Source of the DNA: Malania oleifera
Taxonomy: Eukaryota; Streptophyta; Magnoliopsida; Santalales; Ximeniaceae
Direction of reading: 5' to 3'
NCBI RefSeq assembly: GCF_029873635.1
Contig: NC_080420.1
Location: 28,759,032-28,823,031 of the forward strand
DNA: 64,000 nt
Shown here: piece by piece, positions 48,801 to 59,900 of the stretch
How the letters are laid out: every line of letters begins with the position of its first letter
Position numbering within the stretch: the stretch's first letter is position 1
Notes under the pieces: model-generated
What the model was told of the DNA's origin: nothing
Seen by the model: the letters and a program-made list of their open reading frames with translations, nothing else
The model's database searches: none
Translations under genes and position numbers: made by a program

Positions 48801-49770
48801 TTAAGGCCTCAATATCATTCTAGGTGTATGCAATCTTTCATATTATGTTTATGGTCTCTATGAAAATCACAATATTTGAAGGTATTCCGCTTATGTGAAA
48901 GGTTCCCTCATAGGCTTAGGCCACTTCATGTAATTCTTCTCCTTGATGTGCATTAACACATGGTTCGAGAAACATTTAGAGGAGTATAAGTGTTGAACCT
49001 ATAGCTTGCCCTTGGATCCTTATATAGATCAAGGCGCTAGTGTTCTCTAGCTTTTACCTTCTTTGGCCATTTCCCCAACACTTCTCAAGTCCTTTTTCTT
49101 CAAATCTGCTTTACTTTTTTGTTCATGATCATTTCTTCCATATTGATGTAATTTTGTGTTCAAGTCGTTATTTCTCCTATGTCATTCGGAGCTTGTTTTT
49201 TTCTAATTAAGTTAGAAACTATCCTAGGTGATGTTATGGTTAACACAACCATAGTTACACCTCATCTAAATTTCTAATCTTCAATGTCGCATTGACGAAT
49301 CGACGTATGAAATTCTTCAATAATTCCTTTTCTTCTTGAACTAGAATCATGAGATGATCGAAGGTCTTGGCAATCTTTGAACTACTAAAAAGTTCCCACA
49401 AACCTTTGCTCCATGTCAACAAAAGATCTGATCAATCTGGGTTTTAGTCTCTAATACTAAGACCTAACATTCCTTTTCAAGGTTGCTGCAAATGCTTGAC
49501 ACATAATTACATCTACTGGTCCTTGCAATTGCATCAACATATTGAAAATATCTAGATGATCCATTGGTTTAGTAGCACCATTGTATCTATCCAAACTTGG
49601 TACTTGAACTTCAAAGGCAAAGGTACCTCCATTATATCTTTTGTAAAATGGGGTAGGGGAGGGTTCATCTTACGTAGATTGGTCAAGAACGTCCTTCACC
49701 ATTTGTTCAAGTTGATCAATTTGTTTAAACTTCTCCTCATATGGTTAAGAGCATGATTCTTCAATACCAA
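45840..49770 (-). pseudogene. Gag-protease-reverse transcriptase-dual RNase H of element H
   Basis: Minus-strand remnants in order: gag (49250-49770; KDIMEVPLPLKFK, MQLQGP), protease (48200-48620; DDALVVSLLIENYRVKRILI with DNTSS in place of DNGSS, then LVGFGGDVVHQLGTITLP), reverse transcriptase (about 47370-47790; LLEANAIE, CPKGIFPFLCID), RNase H end (46060-46170; AKWSIKLREFDIQYRSRP) and a second, plant-type RNase H (about 45840-46060; SSNSLGGGVRLILRATNGAE). The dual RNase H is typical of Tat-type elements. Stops and frameshifts occur every few dozen codons. Confidence 0.85.
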
Positions 49771-50117
49771 CACTATTAGCACCCTTAATACCATGATTAT
49801 TTTTTACCAGATTTGAAGTATTCAAAGTATCTTCTCGAGGCATTGGTTTTGTGCCTTTTAGTGACATTTCCAAATTTGGTTATGGAAGATCCTTATTTTT
49901 TTGGTAGTAAAAGCGCTCCAAACATATTTTCCATCATTTTCTAGAAGGCCAAAAATTGCTATATCAATGCCATTTGTTCTCATGACAAGACATTAGGTTG
50001 TGAGGAATGAATTGATATAGGTGAGTGATTTTCAAAAGTGTAACCCAAACTAGAATTATGAGATGCAACCATGATCATGACTAATTCAACCCTTCTAAGT
50101 TCCCATAGATGGTGTCA

Positions 50118-52128
50118 TCGTTAAAATTTGGATTTGGATTAATCAATCTAATCACGACCTTAGGCACCTGGAAAAAAAGAAAAAGAAAAAAGAAAGTCTT
50201 GGAGGGCTTAAATCACTCTGATGTTTAAGTTAGGAAAATGGAATGGTAAACAAGAAATGATAACAATATATAAGTTTAAGGTTTCCTAATACGTCTTACC
50301 ATTTCTTAAGGTGATCCTTTTATAGTGGTTTGGGCCTTTCCTTCAATTAATTCCCCTATTAAGGATAAAATTATTGAGGTGTTGGCTTTTATGCCAAGGG
50401 TTCATGGATTTATGGGCCTTTAATCTAACCTGTTAGTTGGCTACACAATCATAATTGTCATATTTTGATGATAACAACCCATCAGTGGTTCTTAGTTAAA
50501 CTTATCTTTGCATACTAAGTTGTGGTAGGTATAAGTGGCGAAATCACACAGATATGAGTTTTGTACAAAGATCAAGTGAACATTCTCATAGGTAAAGATT
50601 GAGTGGACAAAAAAATAGACAAAGATCAAGAGGACACTCAATCGAAAGGACTCCGGCATAACCATCAAAGCCAATGTAAAGTCATATGTATAATGGGGAG
50701 TGTTTGAGGTAGTATTTATTGTAACTCTTGTAGTTCTGATTCAAGCAAGTTTATTTAGCAAGAGTTGAGCAAATTACATGTGCATACTAGTTCGTAAGAG
50801 TACATATAGGATATCATTGAGTCATAAGTTCAGTACTTATGAGTTTTCAAAGTCAAAACAAGAGTTTTATAAAAATATACTTTACTCAAATGTATTTTTG
50901 TATGAAACAAGTTTTAAATCATATTAGTGTTATAATCTATTAAAGACTTGGTCCTAGTTGGGTTTAAAACCTCATTTATGCACCATTCAAATTCCTCTCT
51001 TGAATTTCTTGAAACACCCTTCAGTATTTGGAGCATAACTTTTGCTAAAGAAGTCCAAAAAGAGTGATCTTGGTATCTAAGAAAAGTTAAGAAAAAACCC
51101 CACAACTTTTGTGTTGAAGATTTTCACAGATGAGAAGGTTTAGATAATGAACAAACAGGGGCAAACTATCGACGGTTTGGCCAGGTGCGTCAACAATTTT
51201 AGGCAGAGAGCTAAATGGTTTTCTTGCCTGAGGAAACCATCGATGGTTTGCATCAGGTTTTGAACCCCAACGACCATAAAATGGCTAGTTTTCAAAGTAA
51301 ACAAATATTTTATTAAGCCAACGGTCATATAATAGATAGTAGCCTAATTTGCATATAAATACAAGTCCAGTGATTAACATCTTTAGAATATCATTCACAA
51401 GCACTTTGCATTTAGTTCATCATCTCAAGTGTTCAATCTCTTTCTTGCTCTCTAATCTTGTGTTGATTCATTACTTGAGAGATTTGTGTGAGAATTTTAT
51501 TGTATTACATATCCACTCATTCAAGGAGCTTTGTTTGTAATTCATTTTTTTGTTGCAAAAGGTTCTTGGTGAATCGTGTTGCGAAGGGTTCTTGGTGAAC
51601 CATGGTTGAAGGTTCTTGGTAAACCAAATTGCAAGGATTCTTAGTGAACCTTGCGGCTCTTGGTGAGTAAAAGGGATTGGTTCCCTAGGAAAGACTCTTG
51701 GTGGGTGAGAGGGATTTGTTTCCGATTGTAAAGGCTTCTCCACCAGTGAAGACGGTTTATAGTGGATTGTCGAATCCTTGAGTGAATCTCAAGGTGTGGA
51801 CGTAAGCAAGAGGATGAACCACGTTAAAATTGTTTGTCGAGCTTTTATTCCCTACTCTTTTATTTTATGCCTTGCGCATGATTTATATTTTATTTGTTGT
51901 GATTAATCATTTGCATCTTGTCAAGATTTATATTTTGTAGAGAAAAGCGAAAATATGCAAAAGAGCCTATTCACCCCCCTCTAGACTTGACTCTAAGGTC
52001 AACATGACCTTTATTGGGTAGGTTACAAGTGCATTATCGCCCTTTTAACTGTCTTTAAGTTAGTCCTTGATGCCCATTGACCTTGTATAATGACCTTCTT
52101 GATTTAGGCTTGCATTTGTGCCTTATCA
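50118..52128 (-). repeat. 5' LTR of element H, split by a copia solo LTR
   Basis: The two parts 50118-50430 and 52005-52128 align with the 3' LTR. The high end GTGCCTTATCA (52128) matches GTGTCTTGTCA (45633). The interruption falls in the CTAACC/TGACC position that reads CTCAGCC in the 3' LTR. Confidence 0.85.
50431..52004 (+). mobile_element. Copia solo LTR in the 5' LTR of H
   Basis: TGTTAGTTGGC...CTAAGGTCAACA, 1574 bp, with a near-perfect target duplication (TAACC at 50426-50430, TGACC at 52005-52009). The uninterrupted site is visible in H's other LTR, which independently sets both ends. It holds CGACGGTTTGG/CGATGGTTTGC words at about 51155-51265, TATAAATA at 51354-51361, GTGGACGTAAGC...GAACCACGTTAA at about 51797-51826 and the C-run/CTCTAGAC tail. 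No coding content. Confidence 0.92.
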
Positions 52129-52157
52129 GACATAAATAATGTCATCCGTGTCAAACT

Positions 52158-53854
52158 TGTTGAAAGTTGAGGTGTGATTCTAAGAGGGGGGTGAATTGGT
52201 TATTTAATAAATTATGCGTAAGCTTGATCAGTTTTTAATTTGATTTTCGCAAGTGATATAACTACTTCAATAACAACAGAATTCTCATCAAATAACTATA
52301 TCAATATAGATATCCTTAAATACGAAATGGTTTATGCTATGATTCCAATACGTGATCAAACTACACACTAATCACAATATTCACAGTAGATTTCTATTAA
52401 TATAACTACACTTAACTATAACAGAGTATTAGTAGTGATTCACTCAAGTGATTAAACAACACACTAAAAATAATCTTTACAACATTCACAATAGATAAAT
52501 ATCAATTTAAGTATGCTTAGACATATGAAAGAGTTAGTGAAGAGAGTGACACTAGATTTTTACAAGGTTCGGTGATCCGTGCCTACGTCCTTACCTCAAG
52601 AAACCCACTTGGAGGATTTTACTATCCATCATTCAGTAAGCGAAGAAGCCTCTCTCTTTTAGTAGGCAGAGAAGCCTTTTACAAACCCTCCTTCAATAGG
52701 CGGAGTTGCCTCTCTCCTTTACTTAGGCGGAGTTGTCTCTATCCTTTACTTAGGCGTCGTAGCCTCCTTCACTAGGCATAGTCGCCTCTCTCTTTCAATA
52801 GGTGGAGAAATCTTTCAAGTGAAAATACCCTTTCGCTTGTCAACAACTCAATCCAGAATCGTCAGGATACAAAGAAATAATCAACTTGGAGTTGTACAAC
52901 AATATCTCTCTGAATAGAGTAAATATGTATACAAATTAAGTTCTAATACACTCTCAGAAGAAGATTGCAATGAAGCTCAAAGAGTTAGCTAGGTTTTCTA
53001 GTTTTTGAAAAGCAGTAAGGTTGAAAAACAAACTCAGAGAACGGTTTAAGCAATAGTGACGTTTTTCTCTTTTAATCGTTATATTCAGTGTAATCTCTTA
53101 TCTAAAACACATTTAGGGTTTGCTATTTATACCCATGTTTGAATTTTAGCCGTTGTGTGTGTTTTAATGACTTAATATTTGAGAATCTAAAATATTTTCT
53201 ACCGTTGCGAAACTTATCGCCAGTGCTTTGGTCGACTAAACTAAATGTTCGGTCGCCTGAACCAATTAAATAAGGAATTATCAAAGTGGTTGTAGTCATT
53301 TGGTCGACTGAACTCTAAGGTTTAGTCGCTCAAACCAAGCCATTCGGTCGACTAAACCCTGAGGTTCGGTTGCCCGAACTCCTTGATGTCAGACCAGTGT
53401 TTGAGACAATGCATTAGGTCGACTGAGCACTATCCCTTAGGCGCCCAAACTTCCTGAAATACAAATTCCTTTATATTTTTCATTTCAAAAATGATTTTAA
53501 CCTTTTAAAATAACTTTTGAACTTGTAAAAATATTTTCCAAGATATTTTAAAAATATTTAAGGTCCAACTAAGTCACCTAAGAGCTTCGTAACATAATTC
53601 AACTGAGGTGTACTTACATGAATCCTAATTTGCAATATATAAAAACAAATTATTCAAGTCTTCATATCTTTAAGCTTGGTCTTCATACACGTTTCATGTC
53701 AATAGCCATCTATCACTGTCTTGTATGCTTCATGACTTTTCATTTTACATCTTTCATTGTGCTTTAAGATCTTAATACCTGCATACACACTTAATAGCAC
53801 AATTAGATGTCTTAGTTTGTCATTATTAAAATGAGATTAAGCCTTGTTAGGTCA
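52158..53854 (-). mobile_element. Copia solo LTR, reverse
   Basis: Plus-strand ends TGTTGAAAGTTGAGG and GCCTTGTTAGGTCA, 1697 bp. Flanks AAACT (52153-52157) and AAATT (53855-53859) are a candidate target duplication with one mismatch. On the minus strand the GGTCGACTGAAC-type island (about 53220-53455) lies upstream of ATAAATAGCA (53121-53130). The minus-strand GGACGTAGGC...CCGAACCTTGTAA motif is at about 52560-52590, and the LTR tail has the C-run/CTCTTAGAATC form. Confidence 0.8.
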
Positions 53855-53939
53855 AAATTTGCGACTTGTTATTATCCATGTGAACCTTTTCAATCAGATC
53901 TCTAATCACATAAGCTAAGTTACTATCATCATTGATTGT

Positions 53940-55400
53940 TGATGCTATTATATACCCTTTCGATTAGTCATGCACTAGTTTTTACTTAATTGTTCAGTTA
54001 AAGAATGTGAAAATTTATCTCGAACTTCATTTAATCTAGCGGATATTATCTCATCACTAGATAGTTGTTTTACAATGTCAAGTGTTAGACATATATATAT
54101 TCGTAATAAGTTTTATCTTTTGTACAGCCTATTGCAACTTCGCAATCACAATAAAGATGGAATTAGTTTGATCCATTAAGGAATATCAACTAGAAAAATT
54201 TTTTGCTTCAATTCTTGCCACCTTAGGGTATTAATATTGGATTCTATAATGAATTTAGTTACAAGAGTTTGATTGGTATATTTCTAAGATGCAATGGTAA
54301 AAATACATTGAGTAATAGATCTCGTCTTACTTGATTCAATGATCAAGTTTTCATCATTACCCTTCCAACACAATTGTTAAAAAACAACTATACACAATAG
54401 TATAATCCATAATACTAGTCAAATGATCTTAACAAATTTTCAATGCCTTCTAAATATTGGCAAACTGAGATTTTGATTATATCTACTTAATCTACTGACA
54501 ACACATGCTATATCAAGATAAGTATGACTAACTAAATGCATTAAACTCCCAATTATTTTAACATATTTAGGAGAGAAGTACACTTATTTCTTTGTTTTGT
54601 TTTGTTTTGTTTTTTTTTTCAAATGAGTGCTAGAGTCGTAAGGTGTGAAAATAGGTTTCCAATTGAGGTAACCAAATTTCTTAAGAACTCTTCCTATTTA
54701 ATGTTCTTCCCATAACATTATCCTAATGTTATTTTGCTAATATAAAAAATACTTACGCTATGTTTGGGGGTATAAATTTCGAATCTAAATTTAAATTTGT
54801 ATGAATTTGTATAGAACACAATACAAAATTATTAGTAGAGTTTCATTCAAATCCATATAATCCAAATTTAAGATTTAAAACCCATAGACCCAAGCAGTAC
54901 CTCAATTTTTTTTTAACTATTTCCTTATTTGTGTCAAAAATTAACTTATTGTTCACAAATAAAGTAATAATAACACAATTGTGGTTTTTAATGTATCTTA
55001 ATATACGCCCATTTATCGACATCACTAGTTGCATGTTTGATACGAAGGAATGGAATGGAATTAAGAGAGGGATGGAATCAAACTCATCATTTGATTTGGT
55101 CATACTTTCGATTCAAACTTTCATTCAATTTATTTTCTACCCAATTTCATTCTGCAAACAAAATATGTCGTAGTTGTAAAGTTAGAACAAGCCAACACTA
55201 GGTCTGATGTTCACACCATTGTTTAGGCATTTACTTAGGAATATAAAGAGGGTTAACTAGTTTATAGACTTTGTTTCCTTGTCTCACTAGTACACATCCT
55301 CCACGAAAATGATATACAAATGCTTCATCAAGGCTACTATTCATAAATGTTGTTCTTATACCCATTTAATGAATAATAAATTTATACATTGAAGCTAGAG
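53940..55400 (-). pseudogene. Ty1/copia pol remnant, reverse
   Basis: On the minus strand the reverse transcriptase is seen as SLDEAFVYHFRGGCVLVRQG and KVYKLVNPLY (55230-55390), then VIITLFVNNKLIFDTNKEIV (about 54920-54990), where the YVDD box has become FVNN. IGSLMHLVSHTYLDIA and VSRLSRYNQN follow near 54500-54560. An RNase H trace (TKFIIESNINTLRWQELKQK) follows to about 54200. About 130 bp of unrelated AT-rich sequence (55010-55180) splits it. Strongly decayed. Confidence 0.75.
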
Positions 55401-55682
55401 ATTAGAATTACTAAAAATCTAATTAAAGAAAGTATAATAATGGGTGTGAATACGTGTAGTCTATATGTTTTCCATGTGTGGTTTTCGACAATTAGCCTTA
55501 ATTAAAAGTTTTCAATTGAACTTTGAAGTTATAAATTTTCTTTTTGAATATCTACTTACAATTACGGGTTTTGGAATAAAAGACAAATTCAATAATTACC
55601 TAGAGGGGTTATGCATGATTAGATTTCATTGTTTATAACCTCCTTCAAGTGCATCACATCACGCGAGCTCACAAGTGTAAGT

Positions 55683-56124
55683 TGTTGGGCTTTTGTGGAG
55701 TCTAGTTGTGTTTTAATTTGAATGCCGACCTGACCCTTATTTAATTAGAGATTTCTATCTTAAGGGTTAGTCCATGGAGCGAAGGCTTGGGCCGTAAGTC
55801 GTACTCGTGGGGGTCTGCCCCCGGGAAAATTTTTGGAGCCCATTCGAAACGGAACCCTAGGCGCAACAAATAAAAGGGATTGCTTTCGAGTGATTAGGGT
55901 TGGTGTGGTTGTACCTGCGAGAGAGCGAGAGGGAGAACATTGTATCGCCGCACTCTCTGTGTTTTCTTCCTGATAATATTGAAATCCCTGCAACTCCATG
56001 GACGTAGGCAAAATTGCCGAACCACGTAAATATTGTCTTGTGCGTGAGATTGATTTTCTTTGACGTTATTTTTCCTCTATTTTGTTTCTCACAGGTTTCG
56101 AGAATTTGTTCCTTATTCCCAACA
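55683..56124 (+). mobile_element. Short copia solo LTR
   Basis: 442 bp, TGTTGGGCTTTTGTGG...CCTTATTCCCAACA, with a perfect target duplication TAAGT (55678-55682 and 56125-56129). It carries the copia motif TGGACGTAGGC...TTGCCGAACCACGTAAA (about 56000-56030). No coding content. Confidence 0.93.
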
Positions 56125-56129
56125 TAAGT

Positions 56130-56967
56130 AAATAGGTTCATCTCAAAAGTAAAATTTCTTTCTTTTGTCTTCTACTTTCTTAAGAATTCTAATGTTTGAT
56201 ACTAAGTGTGAGAAATTTCTTCTACATTAACTTTTAAGAGAAAGGATAACTTTGGAATTTGCCCTACCAACCAAAGCTAGTCAAAAGATTTAGATTAAAA
56301 AATTTAAAATTCAATAAATCTTTGAAATTTGAAAAATAAATAAAAAGACGTAGATTTAATGGATTAGTTAACCAGTTTGTTCGATTTGGTTTACGTTAAT
56401 CTTTTTTATTTCGATTTTGAATGTTCATTAACATAGTTTCAATTTTTAAAATTTTAAAATTCCACCAATCTTGCTTGGCAATTGATTTTCAAGATATTTA
56501 TAATTATATTCTTTTATCAGTTTACAGTCAAGTAGCAAAATAAAATTCTAAAGAATTAAATTTTTTTGCCCTTACAAATAAGAAATGGCATATTTACTAA
56601 TCCAATTAAAAGTTAAAAAAAGTCCAAACGGAACCTTAAAGTGGGTAAAGTTCCAACACACACTGAAGTTCAAATTAGCAAAATCTATCAGATTATATTT
56701 TTCCAAACAACCAAGATGATTCAAAGTCATTCAAAAAATTTGTTAGTCAAAACAACAGCAGAGTCAGAATAGGAATTGCTCTTTATTTTATTTTTTTTAC
56801 CTCAATTTGATAACCCAATTTCCACAACATATGAACTTCAAAACAAACAGAACACAGAGAGACTGGAAACCCCACCAAAAGAAATGCCCTCTCTACAAGA
56901 ACAAATAGGCAGAAACAAAAAGATAACAATACATTGCAATGGTTAAAGCAGGGCCGAAAAGTACTCG
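56130..56967 (-). other. 3' flank and probable 3' UTR of the CYB561 gene
   Basis: AT-rich, frames broken, directly downstream of the CYB561 stop on the minus strand. No element recognised. Confidence 0.4.
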
Positions 56968-59900
56968 TTATCGATCTGAATATGCTAGTTTTGTTTGAAG
57001 AATTCGGTATTTAGGTGAAACTGCAGCCAAAATGACAATGCCACAAAGCAGAGCCAGCCCAAGTCCTAGAATGTTTACAACCATGGACTCTGCACAATGT
57101 CTTGATAGGCCTCTCTTTGTCTGCAAGAATGTCAATTTTTCCAAGAGCCCTGTTTCTGCAGTCGCCACTGCCAAACCATAGGTGTAGAGGCCCAGGAAGA
57201 TGTGCCATGGCAAGACTTCCACCCTTGCTCTCCGCGCCTCCCCTCTATGCCAAAAGCTCAGGAAACCCATCAACCACTGCATGCACCACATACATACTAT
57301 TTTTGACACCTCAAAAGGTTCAGTATATAAAATAGAGGAGGCTAAACCACCTAATTATCGGCTTGTTTGGTTCAAAGAATATTCAAGGATTCTCGGGCAT
57401 TGCACGTGAGTTGGAAATCCTCCGGTTTATTCTTGAAATCTTATGAGGCAGGCATTTGGGATTCAGAATCCCTTTATGCCCACAATTATTTAAACATCTT
57501 GTTTTTTTTGGCGGAAGGACATCCTACTCTCAGGCATTTGATTCCCGGATTCCCCAACCAAACATCTGTGGGCTAATTTTCCTTGCAAGACTATAGCTAG
57601 TTTGTGTCCTAGGGAAGGAGAAAATCTTACCATTGAAGATTTCATTTTCCTGATTCCAACAGTTTAGCCACTGCGCCGGTGTCAGGGATGCAGCTACTTT
57701 TATTAATTAGCAGAAATACTTCAGGGTTGTCCAGGAGAAATCATATATGTCTCAGCATTGTTATTTTTCTTGATTTTCTTTTGTGCTTTTCCTTGTGACA
57801 GCACATTTCAACTTTTGATTCTTGAAAAAAAAAATTCATTTTACAAGGTAAAACAAATCATAGTTACATGACTGAAGGGGAATAAAATTGGAAAGGATAT
57901 CATCCTTGCAAGGAGGGGAGATGGAACACCCAGTGAAAAAGATACCATATCCCACAACGCTACAAACTGCGGTAAACAAGAAGGAGATGAAAAGGGAAAA
58001 AATCCCCTACACTTTTAGATTGATAACATAGTGCTTAAAGCAAAAAAATCTCAATACTATCAAATTGTGTGTGTCAAATGATATGAGCTAAAAAAATTGA
58101 TTCTGAATAACAGCAGCTGTGTGGTACGGTAGTACAATGCAAACAGCAACCTCTCACTAGCAGTTTTGCGTTGAAGTATGTTACACCTGCTGCAGCCTTG
58201 ACAGAGGGCAATGCAGCTATGTGATCCTGTTGAAGGGTGGGCTTAGAATCCAACACCTGCTCAGGGTTGAGAGTGTGTGGACCGAAGGAACCCATGGATG
58301 GGCTTGATACATATGGGTGAACACCAACTTGACCCAAAAGCTTAAGCGTATTGGGTCTTGGGCCCATCCATGTATATAAACACTCATCATCCACTCTAAT
58401 TTTATAATGTGGGACAAGTTTACAAGTAGAATTCTCAACAATCTTCACCTCACTTGTGAGTTTCGACTGCTCCTCCTTGAACGGAAATCGTTTCCCTTTT
58501 GGGAGTAAGCCCAATTCTCCAATAGTTGCTCAAGTGGGCCTTACCACCGGCGCCTTATGTGCGTCAAATTGCATTCCACGTGCCTCTAAACCAATCCTAC
58601 ATCTCACGTCTTAACCTTATTTGGATCCATCCACAGCCTAGATGATCCTTATTGGCCGTAGTCACACACTTAGTCTTCCAACTGTTAGCGCGTCAGGAGA
58701 ATTAACTTTACGTTTCGACTTTTTATGATGTCGTTCACCTAGAATTACGAACCGTCGACTCTGATGCCACTTGTTAGGAATCTGTGAGCAATAAACACAC
58801 GTCAGAGAAATAGGAGACACCAGAAACTACGCGGTTCGGTATAGATTGACCCATGTCTACGGAGTACACCACAATCCACTATGAAATCGGGAGAAAAATA
58901 CTAACTCTTAGGCAACTTTTTCTCTGCACTCTTTGTCACTCTCTTCTCTACACACATCTACCTCTCTTCTCTGTTCTCTCTATTTATAGATGGCTGGAAG
59001 AATTATATTAAATGGTGATGGAGGAATTACAATAAATCGACAATCAATAGCCGCGGACACAATTCAACGCGGCTTGCACCAGCTTGCACACGGCACCAGC
59101 TCATACACGGCACTGCGTCTCTGGCTCTAACTACTCAACAATCTCCCACTTGGAGATGGAGACGCCTCCTCAACCAGTGATAAATGATGTGCTCAAATAT
59201 ATCTTCAGCCATGAAGACCAACTGAAGTTGAATACAACTTCAGGTTCTCTGTAGTCACCACCTTTGTCAACATATCTGTCAGATTCTTACTACCTTGAAT
59301 TTTTTCTAGTGTCAACACTCCATCCTCTAATAGAGATCTGACGAAATGATAACGTAATCCAATGTGTTTGGTTCTAGAATGAAATGCAAAGTTCTTTACC
59401 AGATGTATCACACTGTAACTGTCGCTGTACAAAACATTTCTTTCTTACTTTATTTCGAACTCTGTTAACAAACCTTAAAGTCAAATCATCTCTTTACTTG
59501 CTTCTGACACTATTACGTACTCAACTTCTGTAGTGGATAAAACAACAATCTTCTATATCTGTGACATCCAACTAACAGTTGTTGTGCGAACAGTGAATAT
59601 ATATCCGGTGGTACTTAAGCGATGATCAATTTCACCTGCAAAATCAACATCTACATACCCTTGAATTTTCAAGTCACTTTTGTCGAAACATATGCACTTA
59701 TCAATAGTGTCACGTAGATATCTCAAAATCCACTTCACTGCTTCCCAGTGAGTCTTCCCTAGATTTGACATATATCTGCTGACAGCTCCCATTACTTGGC
59801 CAATATCTAGTCTAGTACCAACCATAGCATACATGAGACTTCCAAGCTCAATAGGCTTAAACTTTTGGGTCAAGTTAGTGTTCACCCATGTGTATCAAGC

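Larger units (their letters stand above)
45247..52128 (-). mobile_element. Ty3/gypsy Tat-type element H, reverse, decayed
   Basis: Bounded by a perfect target duplication GACAT (45242-45246 and 52129-52133). On the minus strand: 5' LTR (50118-52128, interrupted by a copia solo LTR), a primer-site remnant (TGACACCATCTATGGG, about 50102-50117, near the TGGCGCC-type site of this group), gag, protease, reverse transcriptase-RNase H, a second RNase H, polypurine tract (45634-45648), 3' LTR (45247-45633). There is no room for an integrase between the second RNase H and the polypurine tract. Without the nested LTR it is about 5.3 kb. Confidence 0.85.

Noticed and set aside
58074-58514. 146-codon minus-strand frame as a gene in CYB561 intron 3
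   Set aside because: It overlaps the TRIM-like LTR and internal region, and no domain was recognised.
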